Source: Nereocystis luetkeana
Lineage: Eukaryota > Sar > Phaeophyceae > Laminariales > Laminariaceae
Reading direction: 5' to 3'
DNA length: 64,000 bases
Assembly (NCBI GenBank): GCA_031213475.1
Contig: JARUPZ010000009.1
Span: 8,961,601-9,025,600 of the forward strand
The translations under genes and the position numbers were made by a program. This document shows, piece by piece, positions 11,578 to 24,800 of the stretch (the stretch's first letter is position 1; every line of letters starts with the position of its first letter). Below the pieces are notes generated by a model. It saw only the letters and a program-made list of their open reading frames with translations. It did not search any database and was not told the DNA's origin.

Positions 11578-12190
11578 CACCAAACGAAAACAAAATGTGC
11601 AGCACACCGGTGCGTAAATGAACGTTCGTACTGCATGCCGGTATAGTTGAAACAGTGCAGCCCTACGTACTCTCACTCCCGTGCAACATGCCGGTATAGC
11701 TCAGAGGAACGTACAACACCAGTCATTGTGAAACAAATGCGCAGCCTACGCCAAACGAAAACAAAATGTGCAGCACACCGGTGCGTAAATGTACGTTCGT
11801 ACGGCATGCCGGTATAGTTGGAGCAGTGCAGCCCTACGTCCTCTCAATTCCGTGCAACATGCCGGTATAGCTCAGAGGAACGTACAACACCAGTCATTGT
11901 GAAACAAATGCGCAGCCTACGCCAAACGAAAACAAAATGTGCAGCACACCGGTGCGTAAATGAACGTTCGTACGGCATGCCGGTATAGTTGGAGCAGTGC
12001 AGCCCTACGTCCTCTCAATTCCGTGCAACATGCCGGTATAGCTCAGAGGAACGTACAACACCAGTGATGGTAAAACAATTTCGCAGCCTACTGTAGTGCA
12101 GCACATTGGTGCGTAGTTGAACGTTCGTACAGCATGCCGGTATAGTTGACGCCTTGTAGCTCTACGTACTCTCAATTCCGTGCAGAATGC
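11578..12190 (+). repeat. 171-bp tandem array (~3.6 copies)
   Basis: CAAACGAAAACAAAATGTG starts at 11581 and 11752 and recurs near 11923. GCCGGTATAGCTCAGAGGAA recurs near 11690, 11861 and 12032. Both give a period of 171 bp. The fourth unit is partial and diverged. Each unit carries two CATGCCGGTATAG sites. It is unrelated in sequence to the neighbouring 330-bp array. Confidence 0.9.
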
Positions 12191-12194
12191 CGCA

Positions 12195-12767
12195 CTTAAG
12201 TTGGGACACTCAAAGTTCCAAGATTGGAGACGTCATATACGCAGCGACATATTCTTCATCACTGAGGAAACATATAGAATTTCATATGTTCTGTTGGAGC
12301 ACTGTGGTACCGGCCAGTAAATCAAATGTAGTTATGTTGTCGTGAACGATTGTGTCGATTGGAGGCTCGTTTGTACGAAGTATACTGTTATTTGACCGCG
12401 GTACGGACTATTAAAAGAAGCGACTTAACAGCCTAGCCAAATAATTGGACAACGAAACGATGTGGCCCTCGTGTTGACCAAGTTCGGCGTACTCCGTGAG
12501 TACACTAAAGGTATGTGCCTGCTGGCGCAGAAACGGCGAATACCTACAGCGGTTGCATGCGGGGTCTCGATTGGCTATCGAAAGGCCTACAACAGACCCC
12601 GCTTGATGGTGACGAGAGTAGCAACGCTATGAAACATGTGTCTCATTAACGTGTGTGCGCTGCGTGTGTGCGCTGCGCGTGCGCGCGTTGGACCTGCCAT
12701 GCTATTTCTGTCGCGCACAACACCCTGCAGAAACAAAGCAAGATTCCCGTCCACGACCGGGCTCAAG
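12195..12767 (+). other. Presumed upstream/5' leader region of the LRR gene
   Basis: No separate gene is visible. If the proposed start at 12768 is right, this should hold the promoter and 5' leader, but I cannot recognise a TATA box or initiator with confidence. An open frame in phase with the proposed start extends upstream from about 12636, so a longer N-terminus cannot be excluded. Confidence 0.3.
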
Positions 12768-12831
12768 ATGGCGTGGTTGGCCAGACGGCTTGCCGTCATA
12801 CTGGGGGTGTCACTCTCTAGCGGGGTACGTG
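12768..12831 (+). CDS. Exon 1: start codon and signal peptide
   Basis: The ATG has a favourable context (CAAGATGG). It reads MAWLARRLAVILGVSLSSGV followed by R and one extra G, with a basic n-region and a hydrophobic core as in a secretory signal peptide. The donor is G|GTGAGA, leaving phase 1. Exon 2 begins with two nt plus codons, so the junction makes GAT (Asp). The start was chosen for the signal peptide and phase match; an in-frame upstream extension is possible. No transcript evidence is available. Confidence 0.5.
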
Positions 12832-15800
12832 GTGAGAGAAACCGTCGAAAAATGTGGTGTCCCTTGTTCGCAAGGCCTGCCCAAGCTATGCACCACCAGC
12901 GCGACAAGAGGCTAGCTCTTTCCTAAAGAGTACCCTGCCATTGCCTGGTCTGGCGAGTCGTTCCCGACGAACATATCCATCACCTGACGTCAACAGATTA
13001 TATAGAAACCGGATTCGGAATATGAAAACGACGCCGTAGGTGTCGTGATCCACACGCGGTGTGTTCTCGCTAAAAACACCCCTCCGTCGGGGAACATCAT
13101 CGAGTAGTTTATCAACCGACCAGCTACTGAATAAATCACCTGTCCCCACACATTCGTATGTGCCTCTCTCCATCCGATTTCGAGTCAGGCGAATTTTCGT
13201 GCCTCCTAAGTGATTGTTCGCGATGCACCCCAGGCGTCTCAGACTTGTGAGTGAGATGTTCCCGTGTTTCCGTACAGTCAAAATATTGTATGTCGGGGAT
13301 CAATCGTGAACAGTAGGGTATATGGCACTACTGTTAGAGGGCATTGTTTAGCATTTCGTTTACATTCTGAGTTCGATACGAGTATCCTCGCGCGGCTGCT
13401 GTGTGCGTGCGTCTAGATTTGACTCAAGCACTGCGTTTATTCTTCCCTCCGGGGGGGGGGAAGGGGGGGGGGGGTAACTTTTTAGTGATACGGGCGTGTT
13501 ACATCCCACCTACTCTATGTAGCTTTCCCATCGACACATCGACCACCTTGAACGGATAGAAAGATACGGTAACACAAAAACATATGCTGGCGTGATCCAA
13601 ATGGCCGGTGGCGCCACCCACCTGGGTTACTCTATGAGTAGCTAGACATGCGTAAAGAGTAGCGATAGTTGAACGGTTGGCGCGATACACCTCCCCCAGT
13701 ACCCCTCACATCAACCGCACCGTGTGTAGCAACCTCATGTACTCCCCCTTCCCTCTTGCTGACATCACAGGGATTTGTCTGAGTGTTCTCTTACAGATTT
13801 TGACGTCACAGATCTTCTGAGCTGCTTCAACACCGTCGGGCCCGACAGAATCACAAAGTTGTAAGTTTCGTCCATATATTGTAAGGGAAAGCGGGAATAC
13901 CGTAACGCTTCAGTTACCGCTCGATCTTATTAGTGTGCGTACGCCAACTGACGCCGTTAACTCGAATAGTTTAACGCAACCCGGTATTTAGACGTACTGT
14001 AGCGTACATTTTACAGCCAAAGGAGACTCCTCGGGATTACACGTCGTAATGCAACACTTTTGGTCGGGTAGGTAAACGTTACCTGTTCTCAAGAAGTTAT
14101 GCTGGACTTGTCGACCAAGCCTATTCCGGGGGACCACGGTAAGTAGGGCCTACGGCACAGACAATAACGTACATAATCCACAATGTTTACTAACAATATT
14201 TGTTACGATTTACTATGGTCCACTGCTGTAATAGACTTCTCCAAGACGGCGGCAGCATACCTCCCGCTTCACCTCAAAACCAACCACTGCGGTGGTGTTA
14301 CCGTGCTGCTCAGGCCCTAGTTCATACGGACCAGCGGTATAAGCGTTTGAAAAAGGTATTTGTGGCTGAGGCCGACTCGCCGGATCTCCGCAAGGGGTTT
14401 TGCCATACCTAGTGTGGATGCTAGCAGGCGACGACACAGTACAAGTGAGTGTGGCGACAGCAATGGTGCGTTAAGCATGGTGTGCAGAAAACAGACGTGG
14501 AACAAAGAACGGGGCGTGACGGCATACGATCGTATGTTGGGCGCGTCATTCCTAGCCCTGCGTCCACGGCGAGTATGCACCGGCATGCGTAGGTCCACCA
14601 TGCCAACACCTTACTGGCCAGCTTTTAGCCGGTGTAGCCAAGGACAGCAGCAGGTGATGAACACAATTCAGTGCCGTTGGTATTCGCGCCCAAACATCTG
14701 CGACATCGAGGCGAGGATACACATAGTCCTTGAGCCCGTCTTCGCGTGATGTTCAGAGCTGCTAAGGAGAGGAGCGTCGGAAACAAATTGATGTATTCGT
14801 GCACACTTCTACAATATCACGTGTCGGTATGGGCTGCAGGTTATGAGTCCAAGCATGGATTTACCCATGGGGCTCCTCCCCCGAGGAACTAAGAAAAATG
14901 TTCTAAGGACACCGTGTGTTTTCACCATACATTGGCGTAAGACAGATAGATGCTACCGGGTTAGATATGGATAACATTAACTATTTTAGGGCTTGCGCTA
15001 GTGTGGATCAATTTGTCTTGGCAAAAGAGGGAAACGTTAATTTTTCGCCTTCACCTACGAGGCACCTCAATAGGAATAGAGGTTGATAAAAATTAATACA
15101 TCATACTTTCCTCCATGTCCTCGAGCTATAACGGGGGGCCATACTCGTAGTTAATAGGACCTATGGTCTACATAAAAACCTATATATTTAACCATTTTTA
15201 CTGACCAATTTTGGTTCTATTAACTATGGTCCCCCGTAATAGTGTGGATTCATTAGTTTTGCCAGACGACATCAACGATATTTCATATATATATGCACAC
15301 GTATGTCCTTCCTCTGGGGTTGTGCTTCTGGCCTTTTCTATCAATGTTTTTTTTTCTGACTGCGCTGCTTGGTTTACGTATGGTGCCCAGCATGCGGGGA
15401 GCCTCAGAGGTGTTCGATGGTAATGAAGAAACCGTAGTTTGCGTCCGAAAAAGCTCCTCACCACGCCACCATTGGCGCAGAAGCTGTCAACAATTATACG
15501 GTCTGCGAAGAGCAATGTTTACAGTTAACCCATGGACAGCAAAAAACCAAAGCTCGGTCCTCTGAACGATGCCTTTCACGAACGTCCCGGCCGACAAACT
15601 AATTTCCCTAAAAAATAGCATAGTAGTACATGGTTGTCAAGAAGAAGTACACGCCGCTCGTCAAAACTGAACCAGGGGCCTGCCCCTAGATCGCCCGAAA
15701 CTCCAGATCGCGTATACTTTCTACTTCAGTTTGGAGAGTTTTCCACCGTAGTCGCAGTGGTGTCTCGTGTCTCGCACGGGAACGGGTACGCATGGAATAT

Positions 15801-18800
15801 GCGTGAGCCATAGTAGCGCTTCACCAGGTCAAAACGCTTGTACGCGCTTAATCTCGAAGCGTTCACGTGGGAGGTGAAGCAGTATCCAAGATATTGGCAC
15901 GGCGTTTGACCTACCCAAATGCGAGGTTAAGGCCTGAAACGCATACTAGAACCTGTAACGAGCATTGTCCGGGCCTTTTCCTGCGATATTAATAGTACAA
16001 CAAGCGATCACGAGCATAGCTGGGCTGCTGTAGTCTACCCCCTTTGGTGCATGTAATAGGGAGATATGTCCTGCGAAGGGTACCTCCGCAGACCCCCGGC
16101 TCTACAGCCCTCGACGGATGGGCGATACGGGTACGTTTTACGATGGAACTACAGTATCGACAACGAGCTATAGGTGAATATTCCCCCAGACAGGGCGATA
16201 TTCTGCTTATTTTGAACCTGTATATCAGTACTTTCCCGGGGGATCATAGTTAATAGGACCTATGATATACATAAAAACCTATATATTTAACCATTTTTAC
16301 TACCAAACGTTGGTCCTATTAACTATGGTCCCCCGTAATAGTGTTGTTTTCCCTTTCGTCACACCCGCACGCTCCCTCACACAAAACGACCACAACAACG
16401 AAAAGCCCGAAAGGAAATGGGCCGGAAGAATGCGACCACGGAAAAGCGAGCAGGCGTGGGACATGTTTTGCCGGCAAACCCCTGACATAAGTGACCATGG
16501 CACTAACGTTGTGTTTAGTTTTTGTTTGCGTATAGTAAGGGTTCGGTTGCCACGAAATTACGAACCCTGAAGAAAGGGTATCGAAAGGCAGAAGAAGTAT
16601 ACTACAAAGGCAAACCGAGACAAGCGGCGGCCGTAGCTTATTACCATTGACTCGGTTATAGGACAGTATCGGTAATCTTTCACTGCGATGGGCGCATGTG
16701 TTTTGCGCAGGAAACTCCGAGGCAATGCTTTTACCACGATACCAGCGGGTCTCTTCGACAATATGGCGTCTCTCCTGGAATTGTGAGTGGAGACCATGAC
16801 GTTCCCTCTGATACGTCGCCACAACTGCTATTAAGGATACATTAGGTACATTTTGCACTCACTCGTGGTGCGGCACATCCTTGGTGACAATCAATCTCGT
16901 GCGTGTTGCCACAAACAAACGAGTAATTTCCTTCAGGTGTATTCTCTCGCCAGCTAAATAAAGAATGTGGTCTGAGTATTGGTAACGCACACGTACCACA
17001 AGACAGCTTCCTTCCCCCCTCTCAGTCACTAATGTCTTCACACACGCACGCGTTCCGTTTCAATGCACGTTGCTCTGGTGACGGTATGAAATCGTGGTAA
17101 CAGGCAGCTGCAGTTTAATGACATCACAACCATCGACGTTGACGTCTTCACGGGTTTGACGTCTCTTCAAACGTTGTGAGTGGGCGCACGGGGATATGTT
17201 GCCGTCTCAGCTAAAGAAGATTGGTACCAGGGGTACGGAGTTTCGTTCGCTGCTGGTTCTGCTACAACACTTGATCGCCGACAAGGTTGATTCGTCATCA
17301 TGCCTGTTGTGCAACAACCGCCTGTATTTTAGGCCACCGATCTCCAACCCCTGCCTACAGGGGTGTGTGAACCGGTACAGGGAGGAAGCTTGTTACCCGC
17401 AGCAACAAATACATACGCTTGAAGAACAAATTATTGGGAACCTTCCTTTTTCCCGAGGTATCGAGGTCCACAGTGTGCACAAGCCTTTCTGACCCCACCC
17501 CGACAATATGTTTCTACACGGTGCGGATATATTACTATACATGATGCGAGTATGTCCAAACCTTTTGCCCTTGGTGCAATCATTCGGGTCTCCTAAGCAC
17601 CAAGCGCGAGACGAGCTCACCACCCTGCAAGCGGGCCTCTTGGGCAGTTTGACGCCTCTTCAAGGTTTCTGAGTGGGCGCATCATCTACTTGGTTGTCTC
17701 TGCATCGTTGCGAGAACGTGTTGAAATCTAGAGCATGGTCATCATTCGGCATAGACGCGTGATACCATAGATAGGAGGTGGACGGCACGTTTCGCCTATA
17801 TTTGTTTATGAACTTCGGGTCTCCTCTCCAACAAAAAATCGTCTCAATGTCATCCTTTTTTCACTTCGAGAATTGTATTGTACCTACGCTATGCCAGTGT
17901 TCGTCGTGATGTTTCCTTCAAATTATTGTTGTCTCAGAATCAATGTCGTAGAGCTCTAGAGGGTGATGTCAGGAACGTTCAAAACATTTGGAGTGCGGCA
18001 GACTGATATACATTTGATACACGCACTCCCTAGCGGCTTGACATGAAAGTACCCGCCTGTCTCTTGTTAAATTTGTTATATACCTGAGTTCCGAGTAGGA
18101 TTCGAGTAGTTATTTTCCTCAGGGAATACTGTTTTAAAGCATTTCAAATGTTTATATACCTGAGTTCCGAGTAGGATTTCAGTAGTTCTTTTCCTCAGGG
18201 TATGCTGTTTAAGAGCATTTGAGCAAACGTTGGCCAACGGCCGACTGCTTCGGCGGAAGGCGTCATCACACCTGCAACAGCGGGAGTACCTTTTTTTACA
18301 CCGAGGGTGCAGCAACAACTGCGCCAGATACGCCGCATCTCATACCTGAGGAAATAATACATGAGCAGTAGCTAATAGTCCAGAGTTAATGTGGTGCATG
18401 CGTGACCTCGCCCGGGCTCACGGCCCCAAAAATGGCGCCGCAACTATCGTATGGCCACTGCACACATTGATAATTTTATTTTGACGGTGTATCTAATATT
18501 GTCTCGACTTCCTCCCTTCTGCTCATCTTCACGACGATAGACTCTACAACATAATCCAGGTAAATTCTCCCCACACACTGCGTTACACGATACCGGTATG
18601 CTGCTCAAATTTAACTGCGCTCGTTTCAGATACATTCACGAGAATAAGCTGACGACGATTCCGGCGGGTCTCTTCTCCGGCTTGGCGGCTCTTGAGACAT
18701 TGTGAGCAGCTTCTTCTACAGTATTGCCGTGAATTGCCGGTTATGGCTGTTTTGCGTAAAATTCATGATAATACTTCGTGGAGTCTGTGCTCATGTGCCT

Positions 18801-21800
18801 CATGTGTGACCTTTCGATCCTGCGCATGCTCGCCAGTTTTGACGCTGCGATGATACCATTTCGAGATGTACACGCACAACGGCACGGCGCAGTGTCGCCC
18901 TCCTTCGGGTGAATGACGCAGTTTCGTCTTCTTGTCAGCGCAGGTGGCTGGAGCGAAACGACATCGGGGGCCTCAGCAATGACGCTTTTGCGAATTTGCC
19001 ATCTCTCATGCAATTGTGAGTGAGCCTAATTAGGGAGGAGAATGGTCCTCCCGAGTCTCGGTGATACGTTTTATTTTACCAAACGGTATTGCTCGGCGCT
19101 CCGGCAGTGCTACTGTGCAAACTACGTTCCCGGTATATTCACGATCGGTGATTCGTCATCATTAAAAACTGGCACGGCGTACCTTTACGTCGCGAAAACC
19201 GGATCCTTCGTCCTTGACGTGTGGAACGCAACTTGCTCGCCTGCGTTATCGTCGTTCCCGTCGAATATCGTGTCGATAGTATGGGCAAACGAGAGTCGAA
19301 ATCCGCAACGACGGTCAGTAGTAGTCAACTACACTGGGACATTGGAGAGCTCCCGTGAGGCCGTGTGGTGAAATACGACCCTGTAGAGGACAACAAAGAC
19401 GATGTAGGGGCAGGTCAAACATATTCACCACAGGAAGGTAACACACGAAGAAAGATCGACGAACGTGAAGTATCAGTTCCGTGTGTAACGAGATTAGCAA
19501 TGTATCTGTGCATTTGTCTTTTGGACGACCGGTGGCTATCATCGGTATGCTAACACGAAGACAGGCAGGACCGTGTGAAATCATCCCACGGTAGGGGTTG
19601 CACTATTGGGCCAAAGGCTTCTCACCAATTGAGTTTCTTAAGTGAGGAACTACCAGTTAGGCTGAACATTTTACGCGTATGTTCGTGTTTAGGACTAGCG
19701 CATACAAGTGCCGGTCGGGTGACACGAACGAATTTCTTCCTAGTATTGTATCGGGTGAGATATTGAGCCCCTAACGTGAGGTGCTCAGGAACGTCTGGTT
19801 CACCCCTACCATGGGCTCGTGTATACGCACCATCCACATCTACAGCGCAAACTTACGCTAGCTTACGTGTTCCCCAGACCTTCCACTAAAAGTAGTTTTT
19901 GTCGGGAAATATGAACTACGATGCACGTATTTAATTTTCCTCAGGTGCGTTCACGAGAATCAGCTTACCACAATACAAGCCGGGGTCTTCGACGGTACGA
20001 CGTCTCTTCTGGAATTGTGAGTGGAGTCGGTACTTGGTGTTCTATGTCTACTTTGAGATCACGACTAAGGTGTATACACGAAAATTCGGCCGTTCCGCAT
20101 ATATATGTATCCCCACTACGTTTGTCATGGGAATTAATTTGTCGAGTGACGCACTTCGGTCCCGTGCGAGTTGAGGCGTTTGACGCTATCGTGAGGGTGT
20201 TGAAGACTTATCCGTAGTACGATCAACCGGCGACCTCCACGGTGGGGTGGCCGCTATCCTCATGAGTCTCATTATTTCGACGCGCGTCGCTCCGCTGCCG
20301 TTGTTGGGTCAATGCAACAGGCGGCTCGACCAGAACGAGATCACGACCATCGACAAAGACGCATTTATGGGTATGACTTCTCTTGAAACCTTGTGAGTGA
20401 GCGAGTGAGCAACCTTTTCCTCCTGATCGAACGAATATGACATGAAGACCACGGGTACAATACGGTGCAAAACGTTACAATGACTGGGTATCATGATGTT
20501 GGTAACAGCGCGTTTTCACGCCACCAGAGTATCCAACTATATTTCGAGGCGTAAGCGAGGCGTGGGAGGACATGTAACCGCCCCCGATGATTACCAACGA
20601 GTGGAGAAGTAGTGGTCGCAAACGTTAGGTTCCCCCGGTGGATCGGGTGCCGGAATGAAATCGAACTCGCCAAAGTCTAAATTGCGGATGCTTCCGCGGG
20701 GGATGGGGGTGGCCATGTTGTACGGACTTCGTGTATAATTCGGCATCACCGGCTGATTCCGCGGATGGCGTGATCACATAGGAACAGCAGGGAGGCGTCC
20801 TCTTCCACTTACAATATGGCTGAAGAGGAGTCACGGGGGATAAAAGTAATGTTGGCGTGTTAGTGTATAAGCTCATCACACAAAGAGAAGCTCAATATAT
20901 CATTCAACAAATGCCTTTTTCTGGGAATGTCTGTTCGCACAACCCGGCCAACGCTTACGTCTTCTGCAGTAGTCCTAAACAAAAGGTGTTAATTTTGCAG
21001 TACAAGTATCATACCATATACCCAATATTCCCTCACTTGAGGATCTCAGACAGTCAAACCCCATTGAGTTAAAGAAGGGTATGCTCCTGCCGTCGGATGC
21101 GTCGTGAGTAGTGCCAGCACCACTCGGTACACTTATGGTGTGGGCGAGATGAAGACGCCGTACTAATATTACCAGTACAACGATCGTTGTCAGCGGTGGA
21201 CGGTAGGGACATTAAATATCTCCTACCAGTACGTACAAGGCATCATAGTACAGGTGGGAGTACGTACCTATACTCTGAATGCCCGTACACGTTAGACACA
21301 GTGCTCGACATCGACCAAGGCGTGTACCGTGCTACCCAGGTGGCGGGCGGGCCCGGGTTCCATCGGAGGAGACTGCACATGTCAACCGATAGTCCCGTTG
21401 AGAACCAACACGAGACCAGACCACTCGAGTACTCACATAACCATGCACCACCCACAACCAACGCAGTTTCAATCCCCACGTACACCAACACAGTGTCAAT
21501 CGGCAACGTCAACAACGACAGCTACTCGTCGGCGTCGGCTTGGCCATTCGGGTCGGCAGAACCGGTACGTCGATGTTCTGTTCGAGGTATTCGTACACTC
21601 ATCGTGAGACCCAGTGTCGGTAACAATGATATTGTCGGTAGCATAAACCAACGCGGCTGTGGTACCTACCCGATGCTTATCCACGTAGTAACCAAGAAGA
21701 TGGAAAAAGAGGGAAATATGTACCAGGTATGTATGGTTTCCGTTTCTGGAATATCATCGACAGGCGCGTTCGGCATCTCAATTATATCTGCTCTTGAGGT

Positions 21801-24800
21801 GCGCGAAGTTAGGTGTACGACGTTTTAGTTCAATGGTCCTGACTGGTTGAGTTCCGCAAGTGAGCAAGTGTCAGATCACCTACAGTTGAATTATACATGG
21901 ACTAGAGCATACGAAGGTATATATAATGGGGCTACGGGGTTTACGTAAAATGTTGATCGGGCTGCACAGACAAACGCACCTTCGAAATATCGTGTCGGGA
22001 ATGACATTGAGCTCCTCCTATGAGAAGCTCGGAGAAAAAGGCAACCCCTCTATGGTGGTCTTCCTGTCTTAGCTATGCCTGCTTTATACGAATGGCGGGA
22101 GTCCTTCCGAAGAAGAGGACGAGCCCACAGAGACACAGTACCCGCAAAAATTGACTCCACAATGTTTCCCTTGTGACTTCACGCCTTACACTCCGCTAGG
22201 AAAGTAAACTAGGGATTAGAAGTGGCCTCTCCGCCTCAAAGACAGATCGGCCAGAACTTGGAGGCATAGTTGTAGCAGTTTGTCTTGTCCGAACGAATAA
22301 CGAAACAGTTTTTAACGTATGAGGTGCAGTCATAAGAATCACATACGAACACGTCGGCAATATCCCCTGGGTAAAGCCCTTCAAAGAACCGCTCGAAATA
22401 CCAGCAATATTGTGCGATATCCTACTGATAGCTGGCCGCACATCTTACTCCTTCGGCTGTCCAGGCGCCTGGACAACAATGAGCTCACCGTGATACAAAC
22501 CGGTCTCTTCGACGGTTCGCTCTCTCTTCTTCAATTGTAAGTGGTGCCTGTGATTTTGTCTCTTACTGTTGTTACGAGTTCGACATATTTCGTGCACATC
22601 GAATTTGATGGGTGCGTGAGTCGACCTTTGCAGTGCCGCTAACCGTTGGTGAACACAATGTCGACCATTGCTTCCTTGAGCGAGGCGTATCGGCATACGA
22701 TATAATTGCTGCAGTTCGTCAGTTTGATGCTGTCGTGGGGGCGTGCGAGAAGCAAGCCAAAGACGAGACGGCGTAGCCTCTTCACTCGGAGGAAATTTTA
22801 CTTTTTTACATGCGTTGCACTTTGGTGCACATCGCTCTGTTCGCACTGTTGCGCCCTTTTGGAGCAGGAGGCTCGGCGACAACCTCATCGGGATCATCGA
22901 CGATGACGCTTTCGGCGCCTTGACGTCTCTTCAGTTGCTGTGAGTCGATGAACTCAACGGAAATATGGTGTCCCGTTCGGCCTAAGGCCATGTCAACGGA
23001 AACAAAACTGTTTCATACCTCCTAGCGCCGGTTTAAATACAACATGTCGACATGTTACGAGAGAGGATTCGTAGTTCCAGATTGTGTCACAGCGGAGCTT
23101 GACGCCAACGAAACCCATGTCTTCGCCCGAAAGGTTTCTGGAATTTCGTGGGTTTTTGGTACCACCAGACGCGAAACTCCGAGATGTCGCTGCCGAAAGC
23201 GATGGTCCCCCCCCCCCCCCCCGTGGATCGTGTGTCCTAAACAGTGTTAACGAAGCACGCCTCATAAAGGGTAAACCTACCGTTTCCGAACGCTCGTCAC
23301 TCGAGGAGCCCCATACCCGACCAACAACTTGATGCTTTGATTAATATACCTAAACAGGCAAGCCGATGAACCATCCCAAAGGCTTGGCATATCACGGACA
23401 ATATGGCTTAACGCTGAAGATCATTGCGACGATATTGGTTGAAGGGTCTCGAGCAGTTCCAGCGACATGTTTTGGTCGACATATGCTACAGTACACCTCT
23501 TGTAGCACCGCCCGGGCCCCGAGAAGAACACATCCGTGACGTACGTTGTGAGGGCTAGCGGTAGCAACCTCAGCGTCCAACAGCATATGGCGACGTTGCA
23601 TTGGAACAAACCGTTACCCCGAAAAGGATCTCACAATGCGTGCCTCATATTGTTCATGCTACCACCAGTTAACCAGTCAAGCGCGTCGCCTGCAGACTCC
23701 GATGAATGCGAATGCGCCAAATCTGCAAAGAAGTCCGCGCATCTGCAGGTTTGCTTTCCCCTGGTTCCCTTGAAAACCTCCTCGTTTTTGTCCTGATAGG
23801 CACCATAAGACAGGGCAAACCGCTGCCATCAGTTGGATTGTCCAATGGGTTGTCGTTGGTCTGACAGCACTCGATGTTGCGGCAAGACTAGCCGAGCTGT
23901 TGCTTCAATTCACCCCCAGCAGAATTTAATCGCGATACATTCGGCGTTCTGCGGGAAGGCGTTCCTCCTACGTTGCCACGAAGACTCGCGTACTCTCCGT
24001 GGCCTTCATCACGTTAGGATAAGAGTTGCCGCAGCGCTGTCGACAGCTCTTCTGGTTCAAGCTACATGCACGCGAAGCCCTATTGTTGAGCGGCCGACAA
24101 CACGGCCACCACACGCAGCGTTGAAAATATATACTGCTGGCAGGAACACAAAATGGGTGCGATAAGTGCAGCCGACCCAATTTGTTACAATCATCGAGCC
24201 GAGAACACACACGAAATTCGGCGAAACGATCGAAACCCCCACGTGCATGGGCTGTCATCACGTCATCACGTTTGCTGTCGTTGTTAACCAAGCGAGCTTC
24301 AGCAACAACCAACTAGCGAGCCTTCTCGAAACCGTTTCACTGCTTCGGCGTCGTTGCTAGATATGCGAGTGACTTCAATTCATGTCTATTTCGTTCGGTT
24401 GAGCACGCTAGGGGTATGACGTGCTTGCTTTTCAAGCATAATATATCTTACTGGCTACTAGTAGGCTTGTCAACAAAGGAATTACTCGGCATCCTACCCG
24501 TTTTTTGTTGGCCAATCAGCAGCTTTCACTACCGTATAGGTCATAGGATTGTTCGTCCGGTTGAGGTGTACATTTTCGTCAAAGTTCTATGGTTGAGGAA
24601 GGGATAGAGCCTTCCTCAAGCGAAGAGCCTCATAAAATAGCCGGTGCACCTTTGCTGGTAGCATGCTTTCTAGCGTCTCATCCGAGCAACCATGAAAGGC
24701 AAACGGCGCCTGGCGCCAACCAGTCCGTTGTCTCTGGTGTCGTTTGTAACCTCCGGGCCATGGTTTTCGTTTGAAGCTCACGCCCGGGGGAAATCGCACT

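Noticed and set aside
10000-12200. Regularly spaced repeats that might suggest a CRISPR array.
   Set aside because: The repeats are head-to-tail tandem units of 330 and 171 bp with no short conserved repeats separated by unique spacers, and the genome is eukaryotic.
13185-13281. Minus-strand sequence resembling a plant-type LRR (NISLTSLRRLG..NNHLGGT), with a plus-strand edge resembling an LRR exon end (AGACTT|GTGAGTG); a similar HLGGT segment is near 7340 on the minus strand.
   Set aside because: The plus-strand version has an in-frame stop and is only 58 nt. The minus-strand version has no flanking repeats or consistent splice sites. It may be a relic, but I cannot support a feature.
14235-14294. 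A 60-nt phase 2 to 2 open segment (LLQDGGSIPPASP..) that could be a shortened LRR exon between exon 2 and exon 3.
   Set aside because: The donor is weak (GTGTTA), the Asn and Phe positions are missing, and the gene is phase-complete without it.
23093-23150. A fragment reading ELDANETHVF that resembles part of an LRR.
   Set aside because: It is too short, has no proper donor, and its phase is off by one from the LRR series; at most it is an eroded exon.
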